From positions 39,007,621 to 39,071,620 of the forward strand of contig CM062291.1 of assembly GCA_031216915.1 (NCBI GenBank): a stretch of 64,000 nucleotides of DNA, written 5' to 3'. The notes below the pieces were generated by a model that saw only the letters and a program-made list of their open reading frames with translations, was not told the origin of the DNA and did no database searches. The translations under genes and the position numbers were made by a program. This document shows, one piece after another, positions 11,880 to 20,470 of this stretch (its first letter is position 1; the number at the start of each line of letters is the position of its first letter). Origin of the DNA: Pictodentalium vernedei (lineage: Eukaryota > Mollusca > Scaphopoda > Dentaliida > Dentaliidae).

Positions 11880-13076
11880 AGTAGTATGTCATGTACCCGG
11901 ACAGGTAAAGGTTGCAGGACCTCGGTGCAGGACCTCGGAAGTGACGTCATGTCACGTGACCTAGTGGCGCCATGTTGTGTTGTTATGGTAACCCGCGTGA
12001 GCGGCCATGTTGTGACGTCATCTCCATAGTGATACGTGTTGTTAGTGCGCATGCGCAGCGCGTGTTGTTAAGGTGATACGTGTTTCCGTCGTCCATTTTG
12101 TATACTGGAGGCCGCCATCTTGGTTTCTATGGTAGCACGTGATTGCTATGTTACCCAATTGTTCTGCAATAAGACGGGGTATGTTTTGAGGGTATGTTCG
12201 ATTGAATCGGAGTAAATCTAATTACCACAAACAACCCGACAATCCTTCCAAATCACCAAAATCCACCCGAACTTTTACTATTTCGAATTCTTCCAGAATT
12301 CTCTGCTTCTATCTATATATGCAATAGTTTTCCTCTACCTAGGCATGTTCCTTTATTCTAGAGTATACTCCAGTAACGTAGAAGAGCCTATTAGTTGGAA
12401 CAGTTTACCTTATTATTACTATATTTAGCAATTTCTGGTCTATTCTTGTTAGTTCTGACCCTATTCCAAGTACTCTTGTTGTTTCATTTATCTAGATAAT
12501 AACTAACCAATCAGATTGCTTGATTTCCCATAATCTGTATGCAGAGTTATCTCCCTTTTGTATAATGAAAGACTATATCCAATGGCCATATCCCATGGAA
12601 TCTCATTTTGGAAAACGCCCGTGGCTATGGGATCCCTTTTTTGTCGTATGAGGCCATGAGGGCTATGTAAAAGCCCTCAATGAGTCCTCATTTATTATCC
12701 CTCATACCCTCATTGAATTTTGAGGTTATGAGGACCATTAAAAATCCCTCAATGAGGAAGAATTTACTACGACTCTTATCCTCATTTCAGTATTTAACAG
12801 GTATATCCTATGGAATCCCATTTTGGAAAACGCCTGTGACTGTGGAATCCCTTTTTGTCGTATGAGGCCATGAGGACTATGTAAAAGCCCTCAATGAGTC
12901 CTCATTTATTATCCCTCATACCCTCATTGAATTTTGAGGTTATGAGGACCATTAAAAATCCCTCAATGAGGCATAATTTACTACGACTCTTAGCCTCATC
13001 TCGGTATTCGAGGATACCTGACATTATATTATTTGAGAATACTTGTTGGACTTTACATCCGGGTACTTCTGTTGGG
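11880..13076 (+). repeat. Left terminal inverted repeat of the satellite
   Basis: The arm runs from AGTAGTATG to GGTACTTCTGTTGGG. It contains paired GCAGGACCTCGG repeats, TGACGTCA and CACGTGAC-type palindromes, a CCAATCAGATTG box near 12,508 and a ~214-bp subterminal unit in two tandem copies (about 12,590-12,803 and 12,804-13,015). It mirrors 15,999-17,197. Confidence 0.9.
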
Positions 13077-13081
13077 AAAGG

Positions 13082-13144
13082 TATAAAAAGGGTGTTGGCA
13101 CGAAAATAAATTCATTTGTGTCCTGACCGTCGTCGAGTGAAGAC
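13082..13144 (+). promoter_or_regulatory. Core promoter and leader of satellite gene 1
   Basis: TATAAAAAG at 13,082 lies 63 bp before the ATG. The leader holds GTGTTGG, AATAAA (13,105-13,110), ATTCATTTGTG and GAGTGAAGAC directly before the start. The same layout precedes genes 2 and 4 and, more loosely, gene 3. Confidence 0.75.
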
Positions 13145-13654
13145 ATGTTACCAGTTCGATGCAGATACTGTTCCAAGTTATTTTCAAGATCGGATATTGC
13201 CGGAAGACGCCAGAAGAACCATCATCGGCTCCACTGCAGATATTGTACGAAGATGTTTACCAGATCATTCAGTGCTCGTAGGCATGAAGAACATAACTGT
13301 CCAAGAAGAACAGAAGAGGAGAGAGATACTGGACTGGCTGACCAGAATAAAGCACTTTTAGAATTTTTACGGGATGCCGACAAGGTGGAAATCGATGCCG
13401 TTCTACGTGCTGCTGATGAAGATTTGATTACCTGTTTATGTAAATGTGCTACCAACATTCTCGAAGATAAGATACCACTGAATTTAGCTGAATTTGATGA
13501 CCTGCGAAAATACGAACATGTATTGAAGCTGCTAACAGATGATGGAATTTCTCCAGATATCAAAAGATGTATACTACGAAAGAGTTGCTTTCTCTCGGCG
13601 CTTATCAACCCAGTCCTAGCTCTGAAAAAAGGTATAAAAGGAGTGTTGGTGTGA
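13145..13654 (+). CDS. Satellite gene 1: zinc-finger protein with conserved C-terminal tail
   Basis: The product is 169 aa. Two adjacent zinc-finger-like units come first. The second is a clear C-x2-C-x12-H-x4-C finger (CRYC...RRHEEHNC), and the first starts CRYCSKLFSRSD. A middle region with DADKVEIDAVLRAA and LITCLCKCATNIL follows, then a tail CFLSALINPVLALKK that looks amphipathic. Gene 2 shares all three parts, so the two are paralogues from a duplication. The last codons are formed by the TATA box and start region of gene 2, a tight virus-like overlap. Short Polinton-associated proteins ending in a GGFLG-LL-P type tail are known to me from memory and may be minor virion proteins, so that role is only an inference. 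DNA binding by the fingers is also inferred. Confidence 0.8.
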   Translation: MLPVRCRYCSKLFSRSDIAGRRQKNHHRLHCRYCTKMFTRSFSARRHEEHNCPRRTEEERDTGLADQNKALLEFLRDADKVEIDAVLRAADEDLITCLCKCATNILEDKIPLNLAEFDDLRKYEHVLKLLTDDGISPDIKRCILRKSCFLSALINPVLALKKGIKGVLV

Positions 13655-13695
13655 AAATAAATTCATTTGTTCTACGACCACGAAAGAGTGAAGTC
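13633..13695 (+). promoter_or_regulatory. Core promoter and leader of satellite gene 2
   Basis: TATAAAAGG at 13,633, inside the end of gene 1, is followed by AGTGTTGG, AATAAA (13,656-13,661), ATTCATTTGT and GAGTGAAGTC before the ATG at 13,696. The spacing is 63 bp, as for gene 1. Confidence 0.75.
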
Positions 13696-14127
13696 ATGAA
13701 AATCCATTGCTGCAGATATTGCGAAAAGGCCTTTTCCAGATCAGACAACATGCACAGACACGAGAATGCTTACTGCCCTATGAGGAAATCGGAAACATCG
13801 AACAACACTACAAGATTAGAAAGAAATCTAGATACACTGCGAATCCTCTCTGATGCGGATCGATATGAAGCCAAGACTATGCTGAAGATGGCCAGTGATG
13901 ATTTGATACAATGTTTATGTGATTGTGCCTCAAACATCTTGACGGGCGCAGTACCTATAACCAAATCTGAGAGAGCTAAGCTAACTCCACACAAGTACGA
14001 AATAAGGAGAATTGCCTCACCAACGAGAGAACTATCTTATCGGAAAAGAAGACGGATCATACAGAAAGGAGGATTTTTAGGAAAGTTGATCAAACCCGTC
14101 ATCAATGCTCTGTCCGATATCCTATAA
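13696..14127 (+). CDS. Satellite gene 2: single zinc-finger protein with GGFLG tail
   Basis: The product is 143 aa. I chose the ATG at 13,696 over an upstream in-frame one at 13,567, because it sits 63 bp after the TATA box and directly after GAGTGAAG, as in its neighbours. The protein opens MKIHCCRYCEKAF and has one C-x2-C-x12-H-x4-C finger. It continues with LSDADRYEAKTMLK, LIQCLCDCASNIL and a basic tail ending in GGFLGKLIKPVINAL. The CLC-C--NIL block and the tail align with gene 1. The tail resembles those of short proteins I recall from Polinton-like elements, so a virion-associated role is possible but unproven. The stop codon overlaps the TATA box of gene 3. Confidence 0.8.
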   Translation: MKIHCCRYCEKAFSRSDNMHRHENAYCPMRKSETSNNTTRLERNLDTLRILSDADRYEAKTMLKMASDDLIQCLCDCASNILTGAVPITKSERAKLTPHKYEIRRIASPTRELSYRKRRRIIQKGGFLGKLIKPVINALSDIL

Positions 14128-14188
14128 AAGGGTCGTGCTCATAAGAAATTTGTTATTTGTAATCTGACCTTCGAAGAGAGCGGACACA
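14123..14188 (+). promoter_or_regulatory. Core promoter and leader of satellite gene 3
   Basis: TATAAAAG at 14,123 overlaps the gene 2 stop codon and lies 66 bp before the ATG. The leader differs more from the other three but keeps CATAAGAAATTTGTT and a CGAAGAGAG block. Confidence 0.7.
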
Positions 14189-14686
14189 ATGCAATCCAGC
14201 TGTGCACCAAAACACTGGTCAAGAGATTCGGACTCTGATGAATCGTCGGAACTATCAGAAGATATGGAATATGAAGAAGAAGAAGACGAAGAAGAGGAAG
14301 AAGACGTTTCTATGATGGGAGGTATCGTTCAAAGGGCCTTTGACAAATACCAAAACGATTTTGATAACCTCATGAACAAATATATCGAAGATGGAATGGA
14401 AAGTGAAGATGCAGTTGAAACAGCAAACAGAGCACCTCAAAAGAATGTTAGAGAAGCCATTAGTGAGAAATACATTCATACCCTTGTGTACATTCGAAAT
14501 TTTTGCAACGACGCAATTCACAAGAAAATTCAAGAAACTGCCAAGCGTCTTCGTGAAGAAGAGGACTTTGACTTTGAAGTATCCCAGAAATATGCATTGG
14601 AAAAGCGAAGATTTCTGTTCGACAACCTTATGACAAACTACTCATTCCGAGTAGATGAAGAAGAAGAAGAAGAAGAAGACGATTAG
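14189..14686 (+). CDS. Satellite gene 3: acidic protein
   Basis: The product is 165 aa, with an acidic N-terminal run of Glu and Asp (about residues 14-40), a helical-looking centre and a C-terminal Glu/Asp tail. The centre reads FDKYQNDFDNLMNKYIEDG and later HKKIQETAKRLREEEDFD followed by YALEKRRFLFDNLM. This HKKI-TAKRLREEEDYD / KRRFLLDRL pattern resembles, from memory, a group of uncharacterised acidic proteins found near Polinton-like genes in aquatic animals. No enzyme motif is visible. A coiled-coil or basic-partner binding role, for example with the Lys-rich gene 4 product, is inference. Codon use is similar to its neighbours. Confidence 0.75.
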   Translation: MQSSCAPKHWSRDSDSDESSELSEDMEYEEEEDEEEEEDVSMMGGIVQRAFDKYQNDFDNLMNKYIEDGMESEDAVETANRAPQKNVREAISEKYIHTLVYIRNFCNDAIHKKIQETAKRLREEEDFDFEVSQKYALEKRRFLFDNLMTNYSFRVDEEEEEEEDD

Positions 14687-14691
14687 AAAAG

Positions 14692-14752
14692 TATAAAAGG
14701 AGTGTTGGTATAAAAATAAATTCATTTCCGTTTTGAACGTCGAAGAGTGAAG
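14692..14752 (+). promoter_or_regulatory. Core promoter and leader of satellite gene 4
   Basis: TATAAAAGG at 14,692 is followed by AGTGTTGG, AATAAA (14,715-14,720), ATTCATTTCCG and GAGTGAAG immediately before the ATG at 14,753. The spacing is 61 bp. Confidence 0.75.
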
Positions 14753-15955
14753 ATGTCTGTGTCAACAACAGTGCTCAGATTCAAAGATGACTTACATATA
14801 CAGATCTTCAAGAATGATGCTGGATTAAAGCTGACTTCCCAGGAACTGACCCAAGTGAATCGTGTGGTAAATGCAGCCAAGAGAAAAAATCTAGACATGG
14901 ATGCTGGTGGAAAGAAACAAAGATGTGTGGATACTGGCCGATCAGTAAACAAAAGAATAAAGACAGAAGAACTGACTCCCAATACAAACAGGAACGAAGT
15001 TACTACTGCGAACAAAGTTTCTACAGAAACAAAGAAAGATGTTTCCATTAAGAACGAAGTTTCTACCGAAGACAAGAAAAAGATGCCAGCTCCCACAAAG
15101 AAAGAAGTTTCCACTAAGAACGAAGTTTCTACTGAAGTCAAGAAAAAGATGCCAGCTCCCATAAAGAAAGAAGTTACCACTAAGAACGAAGTTTCTACTG
15201 AAGTCAAGAAAAAGATGCCAGCTCCCATAAAGAAAGAAGTTACCACTAAGAACGAAGTTTCTACTGAAGTCAAGAAAAAGATGCCATCTCCCATAAAGAA
15301 AGAAGTTTCCACTAAGAACGAAGTTTCTACTGAAGTCAAGAAAAAGATGCCAGCTCCCATAAAGAAAGAAGTTTCCACTAAGAACGAAGTTTCTACTGAA
15401 GTCAAGAAAAAGATGCCAGCTCCCATAAAGAAAGAAGTTACCACTAAGAACGAAGTTTCTACTGAAGTCAAGAAAAAGATGCCATCTCCCATAAAGAAAG
15501 AAGTTTCCACTAAGAACGAAGTTTCTACTGAAGTCAAGAAAAAGATGCCAGCTCCCATAAAGAAAGAAGTTACCACTAAGAACGAAGTTTCTACTGAAGT
15601 CAAGAAAAAGATGCCAGCTCCCATAAAGAATGAAGTTACCACTCAAACCACGAATGAAGTTATTACTGAAGCTAAGAAAGATGTTTCCACTCAGGCCACA
15701 AATGAAGTTACTACTAAGCAGACTGAAATTACTACTATGAAACAGCTAGATAAAGAGGAACCCAAAGATGCCAGACAGGAAATTAAAGCAACCAACAAAG
15801 CCAAGTTATCAAATGAAAGAATGTGTTTTATCAAGAACCTAGCCATGCGATGGGAAGAAGCTCCAACCCACAAGAAGATGAAATGGTTAGCCCATGCATG
15901 CAAGAAGAACTACAAAGAGAAATGCATTGAGACATTGAATTGTATACTTGAATAA
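14753..15955 (+). CDS. Satellite gene 4: Lys/Glu/Thr-rich tandem-repeat protein
   Basis: The product is 400 aa from the ATG at 14,753; a GTG two codons upstream is less likely because the GAGTGAAG leader ends at the ATG. The N-terminal ~45 residues (VLRFKDDLHIQIFKNDAG, then LKLTSQELTQVNRVV) look like a small beta-rich domain, perhaps PC4/SUB1-like. A very similar peptide lies in the large Polinton near 26,310-26,406 (minus). Nine copies of a 22-residue unit containing NEVSTEVKKKMPAPI follow (about 15,056-15,635 in DNA), alternating MPAPI and MPSPI. The C-terminal block (RMCFIKNLAMRWEEAP and HACKKNYKEKCIETL) is unique and helical. High Lys content suggests nucleic-acid packaging or nuclear action, as inference. 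The stop overlaps an AATAAA signal. Confidence 0.8.
   Translation: MSVSTTVLRFKDDLHIQIFKNDAGLKLTSQELTQVNRVVNAAKRKNLDMDAGGKKQRCVDTGRSVNKRIKTEELTPNTNRNEVTTANKVSTETKKDVSIKNEVSTEDKKKMPAPTKKEVSTKNEVSTEVKKKMPAPIKKEVTTKNEVSTEVKKKMPAPIKKEVTTKNEVSTEVKKKMPSPIKKEVSTKNEVSTEVKKKMPAPIKKEVSTKNEVSTEVKKKMPAPIKKEVTTKNEVSTEVKKKMPSPIKKEVSTKNEVSTEVKKKMPAPIKKEVTTKNEVSTEVKKKMPAPIKNEVTTQTTNEVITEAKKDVSTQATNEVTTKQTEITTMKQLDKEEPKDARQEIKATNKAKLSNERMCFIKNLAMRWEEAPTHKKMKWLAHACKKNYKEKCIETLNCILE
15056..15640 (+). repeat. 66-bp coding minisatellite in gene 4
   Basis: Nine near-identical 66-bp units keep the frame. The opposite strand is also open through them, but that frame is only a shadow. Low divergence between units suggests recent expansion or gene conversion. 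Confidence 0.9.
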
Positions 15956-15956
15956 A
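15951..15956 (+). terminator. Polyadenylation signal AATAAA
   Basis: It overlaps the stop codon of satellite gene 4 and lies about 45 bp before the right arm starts. Confidence 0.6.
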
Positions 15957-15998
15957 AATGAAATGTTATATATATTGTTGTTTGTTTTTTATCTACTA

Positions 15999-17197
15999 CC
16001 CCAACAGAAGTACCCGGATGTAAAGTCCAACTAGTATCCTCAAATAATATAATGTCAGGTATCCTCGAATACCGAGATGAGGCTAAGAGTCGTAGTAAAT
16101 TATGCCTCATTGAGGGATTTTTAATGGTCCTCATAACCTCAAAATTCAATGAGGGTATGAGGGATAATAAATGAGGACTCATTGAGGGCTTTTACATAGT
16201 CCTCATGGCCTCATACGACAAAAAAAGGATTCCACAGTCACAGGCGTTTTCCAAAATGGGATTCCATAGGATATACCTGTTAAATACTGAAATGAGGATA
16301 AGAGTCGTAGTAAATTCTTCCTCATTGAGGGATTTTTAATGGTCCTCATAACCTCAAAATTCAATGAGGGTATGAGGGATAATAAATGAGGACTCATTGA
16401 GGGCTTTTACATAGCCCTCATGGCCTCATACGACAAAAAAGGGATCCCATAGCCACGGGCGTTTTCCAAAATGGGATTCCATGGGATATGGCCATTGGAT
16501 ATAGTCTTTCATTATACAAAAGGGAGATAACTCTGCATACAGATTATGGGAAATCAAGCAATCTGATTGGTTAGTTATTATCTAGATAAATGAAACAACA
16601 AGAGTACTTGGAATAGGGTCAGAACTAACAAGAATAGACCAGAAATTGCTAAATATAGTAATAATAAGGTAAACTGTTCCAACTAATAGGCTCTTCTACG
16701 TTACTGGAGTATACTCTAGAATAAAGGAACATGCCTAGGTAGAGGAAAACTATTGCATATATAGATAGAAGCAGAGAATTCTGGAAGAATTCGAAATAGT
16801 AAAAGTTCGGGTGGATTTTGGTGATTTGGAGAGATTGTCGGGTTGTTTGTGGTAATTAGATTTACTCCGATTCAATCGAACACACCCTCCGAACATACCC
16901 CGTCTTATTGCAGAACAATTGGGTAACATAGTAATCACGTGCTACCATAGAAACCAAGATGGCGGCCTCCAGTATACAAAATGGACGACGGAAACACGTA
17001 TCACCCTAACAACACGCGCTGCGCATGCGCACCAACAACACGTATCACTATGGAGATGACGTCGCAACATGGCCGCTCACGCGGGTTACCATGACAACAC
17101 AACATGGCGCCACTAGGTCACGTGACATGACGTCACTTCCGATGTCCTGCACCGAGGTCCTGCAACCTTTACCTGTCCGGGTACATGACATACTACT
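15999..17197 (-). repeat. Right terminal inverted repeat of the satellite
   Basis: This is the inverted copy of 11,880-13,076, including the duplicated ~214-bp subterminal unit. It ends CATACTACT and is followed by the TCCGTC duplication at 17,198-17,203. Confidence 0.9.
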
Positions 17198-17339
17198 TCC
17201 GTCCATTAAACTGTTTGCCCTTTTATATCAAGAGAGCAACAACCCCACACCAAAGCAATGGTTGTTACTGCTTATTTTTTTACATCTTGGTCGAATTTAA
17301 CAGTGCTATTGACAGGACCTGGGTAGTCAATGAAGCGAT

Positions 17340-17460
17340 TTAATTATTTTTTTAAGTTTGCATTGGTTATAAAAAGAGAGCATGTGGCCGCAGAAAAGAC
17401 CATATGCGGGAGGGCTTGAGAAACAGATTTTTTACTTTTTTTAGGCCTTATCATAAACTG
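17340..17460 (+). repeat. Dispersed repeat fragment (TTGGTTATAAAAAGAG family)
   Basis: TTGGTTATAAAAAGAGAGCA and a GGAGGGCTTGAGAAACAGA block recur at 62,655-62,745. The family is unidentified. Confidence 0.55.
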
Positions 17461-17572
17461 ATAATCACATCGTCATTCTACAGCTTCTTTATTTGATAAA
17501 AAAATCCGAAAAACAAATTTAACCTGGAAAACGAAACTACCCACCACGTTATTTTTGTGGTGCACACGACAG

Positions 17573-17674
17573 AAAAGAAGAACTGATGTTGTCAAGCCCA
17601 TCGAGCTCGCTGTGACAAGGCATAACATTTTGATAACGGGCCAATGTGGCACCGGAAAAACATATACGTTAAGG
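17573..17674 (+). CDS. Candidate exon with P-loop (PIF1-helicase-like?)
   Basis: A short open stretch encodes KRRTDVVKPIELAVTRHN and then ILITGQCGTGKTYTLR, where GQCGTGKT is a Walker A P-loop. It is preceded by a pyrimidine-poor but AG-ended sequence (CACACGACAG) and followed by GTATGT, so it could be one exon of a split gene. AVxxHN-ILITGQ-GTGKT is the pattern I associate with PIF1-type helicase domains, which occur both in host genes and in Helitron transposons. No other exon of this gene was recognised nearby. It may be an isolated fragment. Confidence 0.4.
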
Positions 17675-17758
17675 TATGTGTCCGAAACACATCTCATCAC
17701 CTTTCCAGTTTCCACGAAGTGCTCTACTGAATATTAGGAAATGAATGGCCTACTGTAA

Positions 17759-17759
17759 T

Positions 17760-17790
<31 letters not shown>

Positions 17791-18145
17791 TTGGTGTTTA
17801 AGGTCACATACTTATGTACAATGGCTAATCATGACCTTGCCAGTTTTACGGTTGGAGGAAGCCGGAGTATCCGTAGAGAACCACCGAGCATCGACGAGGA
17901 ACTGTCAGCTCCTCAACATTCTCACTCTGTCCAAGCTCCATTCAAGCAGGGTTACAGCGGTTGAAGACATGTGCACCATCGACGTGCAGTACGCATTAGT
18001 ACACGGCGTCATCGTGCCCCCATGTAGGCAATGTGGATTGAGGACTTGGCTAAGGACACAACGCGGGTCGTCCCAGACGGGGGTCGAACTCGGGACCTCT
18101 AGCATAGAAGTTCAACAGTCTTCCACTGAGCCACCACGCTCCCTG
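17759..18145 (-). mobile_element. tRNA-derived SINE (variant tail-to-head on + strand)
   Basis: The (TTTA)n tail comes first, then GGTGTTTAAGGTCACATA, a central GGCTAATCATGACC region, the conserved ACACAACGCG block and a tRNA-like head ending GTGGCTCAGTGG on the minus strand. It is the same superfamily as the copies at 31,411, 49,981, 50,605, 53,812 and 57,255, and closest to 50,605. Confidence 0.8.
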
Positions 18146-18494
18146 CCTATTGTTTGCGAAACAATTGCATGGTGCCTTTGCCTTTGTACGCGTTTCCCGC
18201 ATGAAACGATTTGTTGCTGAGTGATGTATTATCAGTAACACAGTTCTAGTAAAATTTAGAGGTGGTAACTGGTCTGTTATAGGCCCTAACGACTGATTAA
18301 CACCACAATAAAATAATACCATGCTCATTGCAAAGATGCCAACAACAAAAAAACAAAAAAAAAACAAAAAACAAACTCAGAGCCCTGGGCAATGGGTTAT
18401 AACGTAAGGGCCTCCCCTGCAAGACAATTGTTGCACCTCTGTTCCCGATGCCTATTTATTGTCAAGGTACAAACATTTTATCAGAACTTTAAAC

Positions 18495-20005
18495 AAGAGA
18501 CCCCAAGGGGCCTTAATCGCTCACCGGACAAAGTGGTTCAAAAAAATATTTTAGCACATTCAGTTCGTCACGGCTCATCAGCACTACAGAGGAATGAAGT
18601 CATGAAATTATTCATAACTCTGGTGTCCATGTCAGGTCATTATTACCATAGGTTTTCCTGACTGCTTCCAATTCTATTAGCTGTTGACAAACACTGCCAA
18701 ACTCCCAAGGGTTGTTGTGTCACTGCAGGTTGAAAGGCAAATTTTATGGAAAGAAACACTAAGGAATGGATTTGAACAAACTTGAACCTAAATATGAAAG
18801 AATTGTGACTGGCAGATCCAAAGAAGCTGATTTTTATTGCACTAAGTTAAAATTTAGGTTCCAATAGAGAGCTAAAATATTAACCCAGGGACCTGATTTG
18901 AACAAATTTGAATCTGACTCACCACTCCCCCCCATCCCCGAGATGTTGGATACCAAATATCAAAATATTTTCTCTTGTGGGTCTGAAGGAAGAAGAAGAT
19001 TTTTAAAGATTATTCCTCATAATGCACTGCATTAAAATTTAAGTTCCAACAGAGAGCCCAAGTTTTAACCCAGGGCCCCGATTTGAACAAACGTAAATCT
19101 GACCCATGTCGAGATGTTATATACCAGGAGGATTCTGACTGGTAGATCTGGCGAAGAGGATTTTTAAAGCTTATTCCCCATATTGCCCTAAGTTAAAATT
19201 CTGGCTCCTGTATTGAGCCTAAATACGACAAAAGACCTTAATTCGAACACACTTGTATCTGACCCTCCTATGGATGTTGTATACCAAATATCAAAAGATT
19301 CTGATCAGTGGTTCTGGATAAGAACTTTTTAAAAAAATTGCAAATCTGCTGACTCATCACATTTTCGATGCCACCTGCAGAACACACTGACACAACCGAT
19401 GGCAGTTTTTTTTACCTTTTCATTCTACTGGTCACAAGGATGCTTCATAACAATTCCGTTCCATGTAGTTTGGGAAATAGGTATTTAAAAATATTTCTAC
19501 TTCCAACTCCTAGGGTTTCCACGGGGACACGGGACTTTTTTTTTTTTTTTTGATTTAAGTACTTATGACTCAAAAATACCACATACTATATTTGGTTGAA
19601 ATCAGACCATTGGTTCAGAAAATAGAACTTTTGGGTGGGGTAAAAAATCTTGCCCCTCCCATTACAAAGGCAAATATTGCTCCACGAAATTCGTTTGAAC
19701 AAACTTGATTCTACACCTCTAAAGGAAGCTCCATATGCAATATCAAGTCATCGTACCCTTGGTTCATGAGAATATTTTGTTTTAAATTTTGGAGCATTTT
19801 CCTCCACCCCTCCTTATTATTGAACAGATTTGAATTCGCATATAATATGGACCATGCATATCAAATTTTGCTCATTTCGGCGCAGTACTTTATGAGAAGT
19901 CGATACGATAATATAAAGTTAACGCCGGACGGACGACGAACAGAAAGTGATCACTTAAGCCCCCCACCCCACCCCCCAGACTTTCAGTCAGGTGAGCTAA
20001 AATTT
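18495..20005 (+). repeat. Diverged tandem repeat with TCAGGTGAGCTAAA end
   Basis: Units of about 190-200 bp contain GATTTGAACAAACTTGAA-type, TACCAAATATCAAA and GAAGATTTTTAAAG blocks, repeated and diverged from about 18,760 to 19,350 and more weakly to 19,900. The start GGCCTTAATCGCTCACC and the end TCAGGTGAGCTAAAA form a short inverted pair. This structure is, from memory, a widespread mollusc repeat. There are no genes. Confidence 0.6.
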
Positions 20006-20221
20006 TAGATAGCGTTACCTTGTTGCCCGAAGTTGAAAATTCGGGAAGCTTTGAAAGGAATGTGTCAAGGCGAGGTTGAAAGAGTTTTAGGTCTAGACTG
20101 TAGGCATATGTAACGGACAGGGGTTGGGGGGGGGGGGGGGGGTTGTGTGGAGATGATCTCTAGGCCTGTATAAAGAAGAAAATTCTACTGCATTTCGTTT
20201 TTATAGTGACATTAATTAACC

Positions 20222-20470
20222 TAACCCTTTACCCAACGAATCGGCCGCATCCGTCCGCATAATATGCCAATTCAGCAGTTGAAAGAATATTATTTTTCAA
20301 AAAAATTTCAACAAACCATATCATGTGACCCTCTCGTTGGAACGAACTCGTCGAGCTCGTTCCAACGAGGGGTCACATGATATGGTTTTGTTGAAATTTT
20401 TTGAAAAATTTGAAAAAATGATTTTTAAAATAATAAATTTTGATATCGTCTGCGTTGGGTAAAGGGCAAC
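20222..20470. mobile_element. CCCTTTACC giant-hairpin MITE
   Basis: It has ends AACCCTTTACCCAACG and GTTGGGTAAAGGG and a central palindrome GTTGGAACGA with GGGTCACATGATATGG arms. This is the CACATGATATGG arm subfamily. Confidence 0.8.

Larger units (their letters stand above)
11880..17197 (+). mobile_element. Mini-Polinton / Polinton satellite, 5.3 kb, looks whole
   Basis: A 5,318-bp element starts AGTAGTATGTCATGTACC and ends with the exact complement. Inverted arms of about 1.2 kb surround a 2.9 kb core with four same-strand genes that show no obvious break. No polymerase, integrase, protease, ATPase or recognisable capsid gene is present, so it cannot move alone. Its arms match those of the broken ~22 kb Polinton at 23,830-45,749, which points to use of a Polinton's polymerase and integrase. 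By eye the arms differ by about 3% over a ~215-bp sample, so it is much younger than the large copy. This could be a deletion derivative keeping a few late-type genes, or a distinct satellite lineage. Confidence 0.85.

Noticed and set aside
14722-15646. Two long minus-strand open frames opposite satellite gene 4
   Set aside because: They are shadows of the 66-bp repeat. The repeats make both strands open, and the residues (repeated MGAGIFFLTSVETSF) show no domain.
15910-16397. Minus-strand frames starting MSPHLLSLIPSLNFEVM, mirrored at 12,680-13,109
   Set aside because: They lie in the duplicated subterminal units of the inverted arms, so the same short frame appears four times. There is no promoter or family match.
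11880-17197. Satellite read as an ordinary hAT, piggyBac or Helitron derivative
   Set aside because: The 6-bp duplication, AG ends, kilobase-long arms and match to Polinton arms fit none of those groups.
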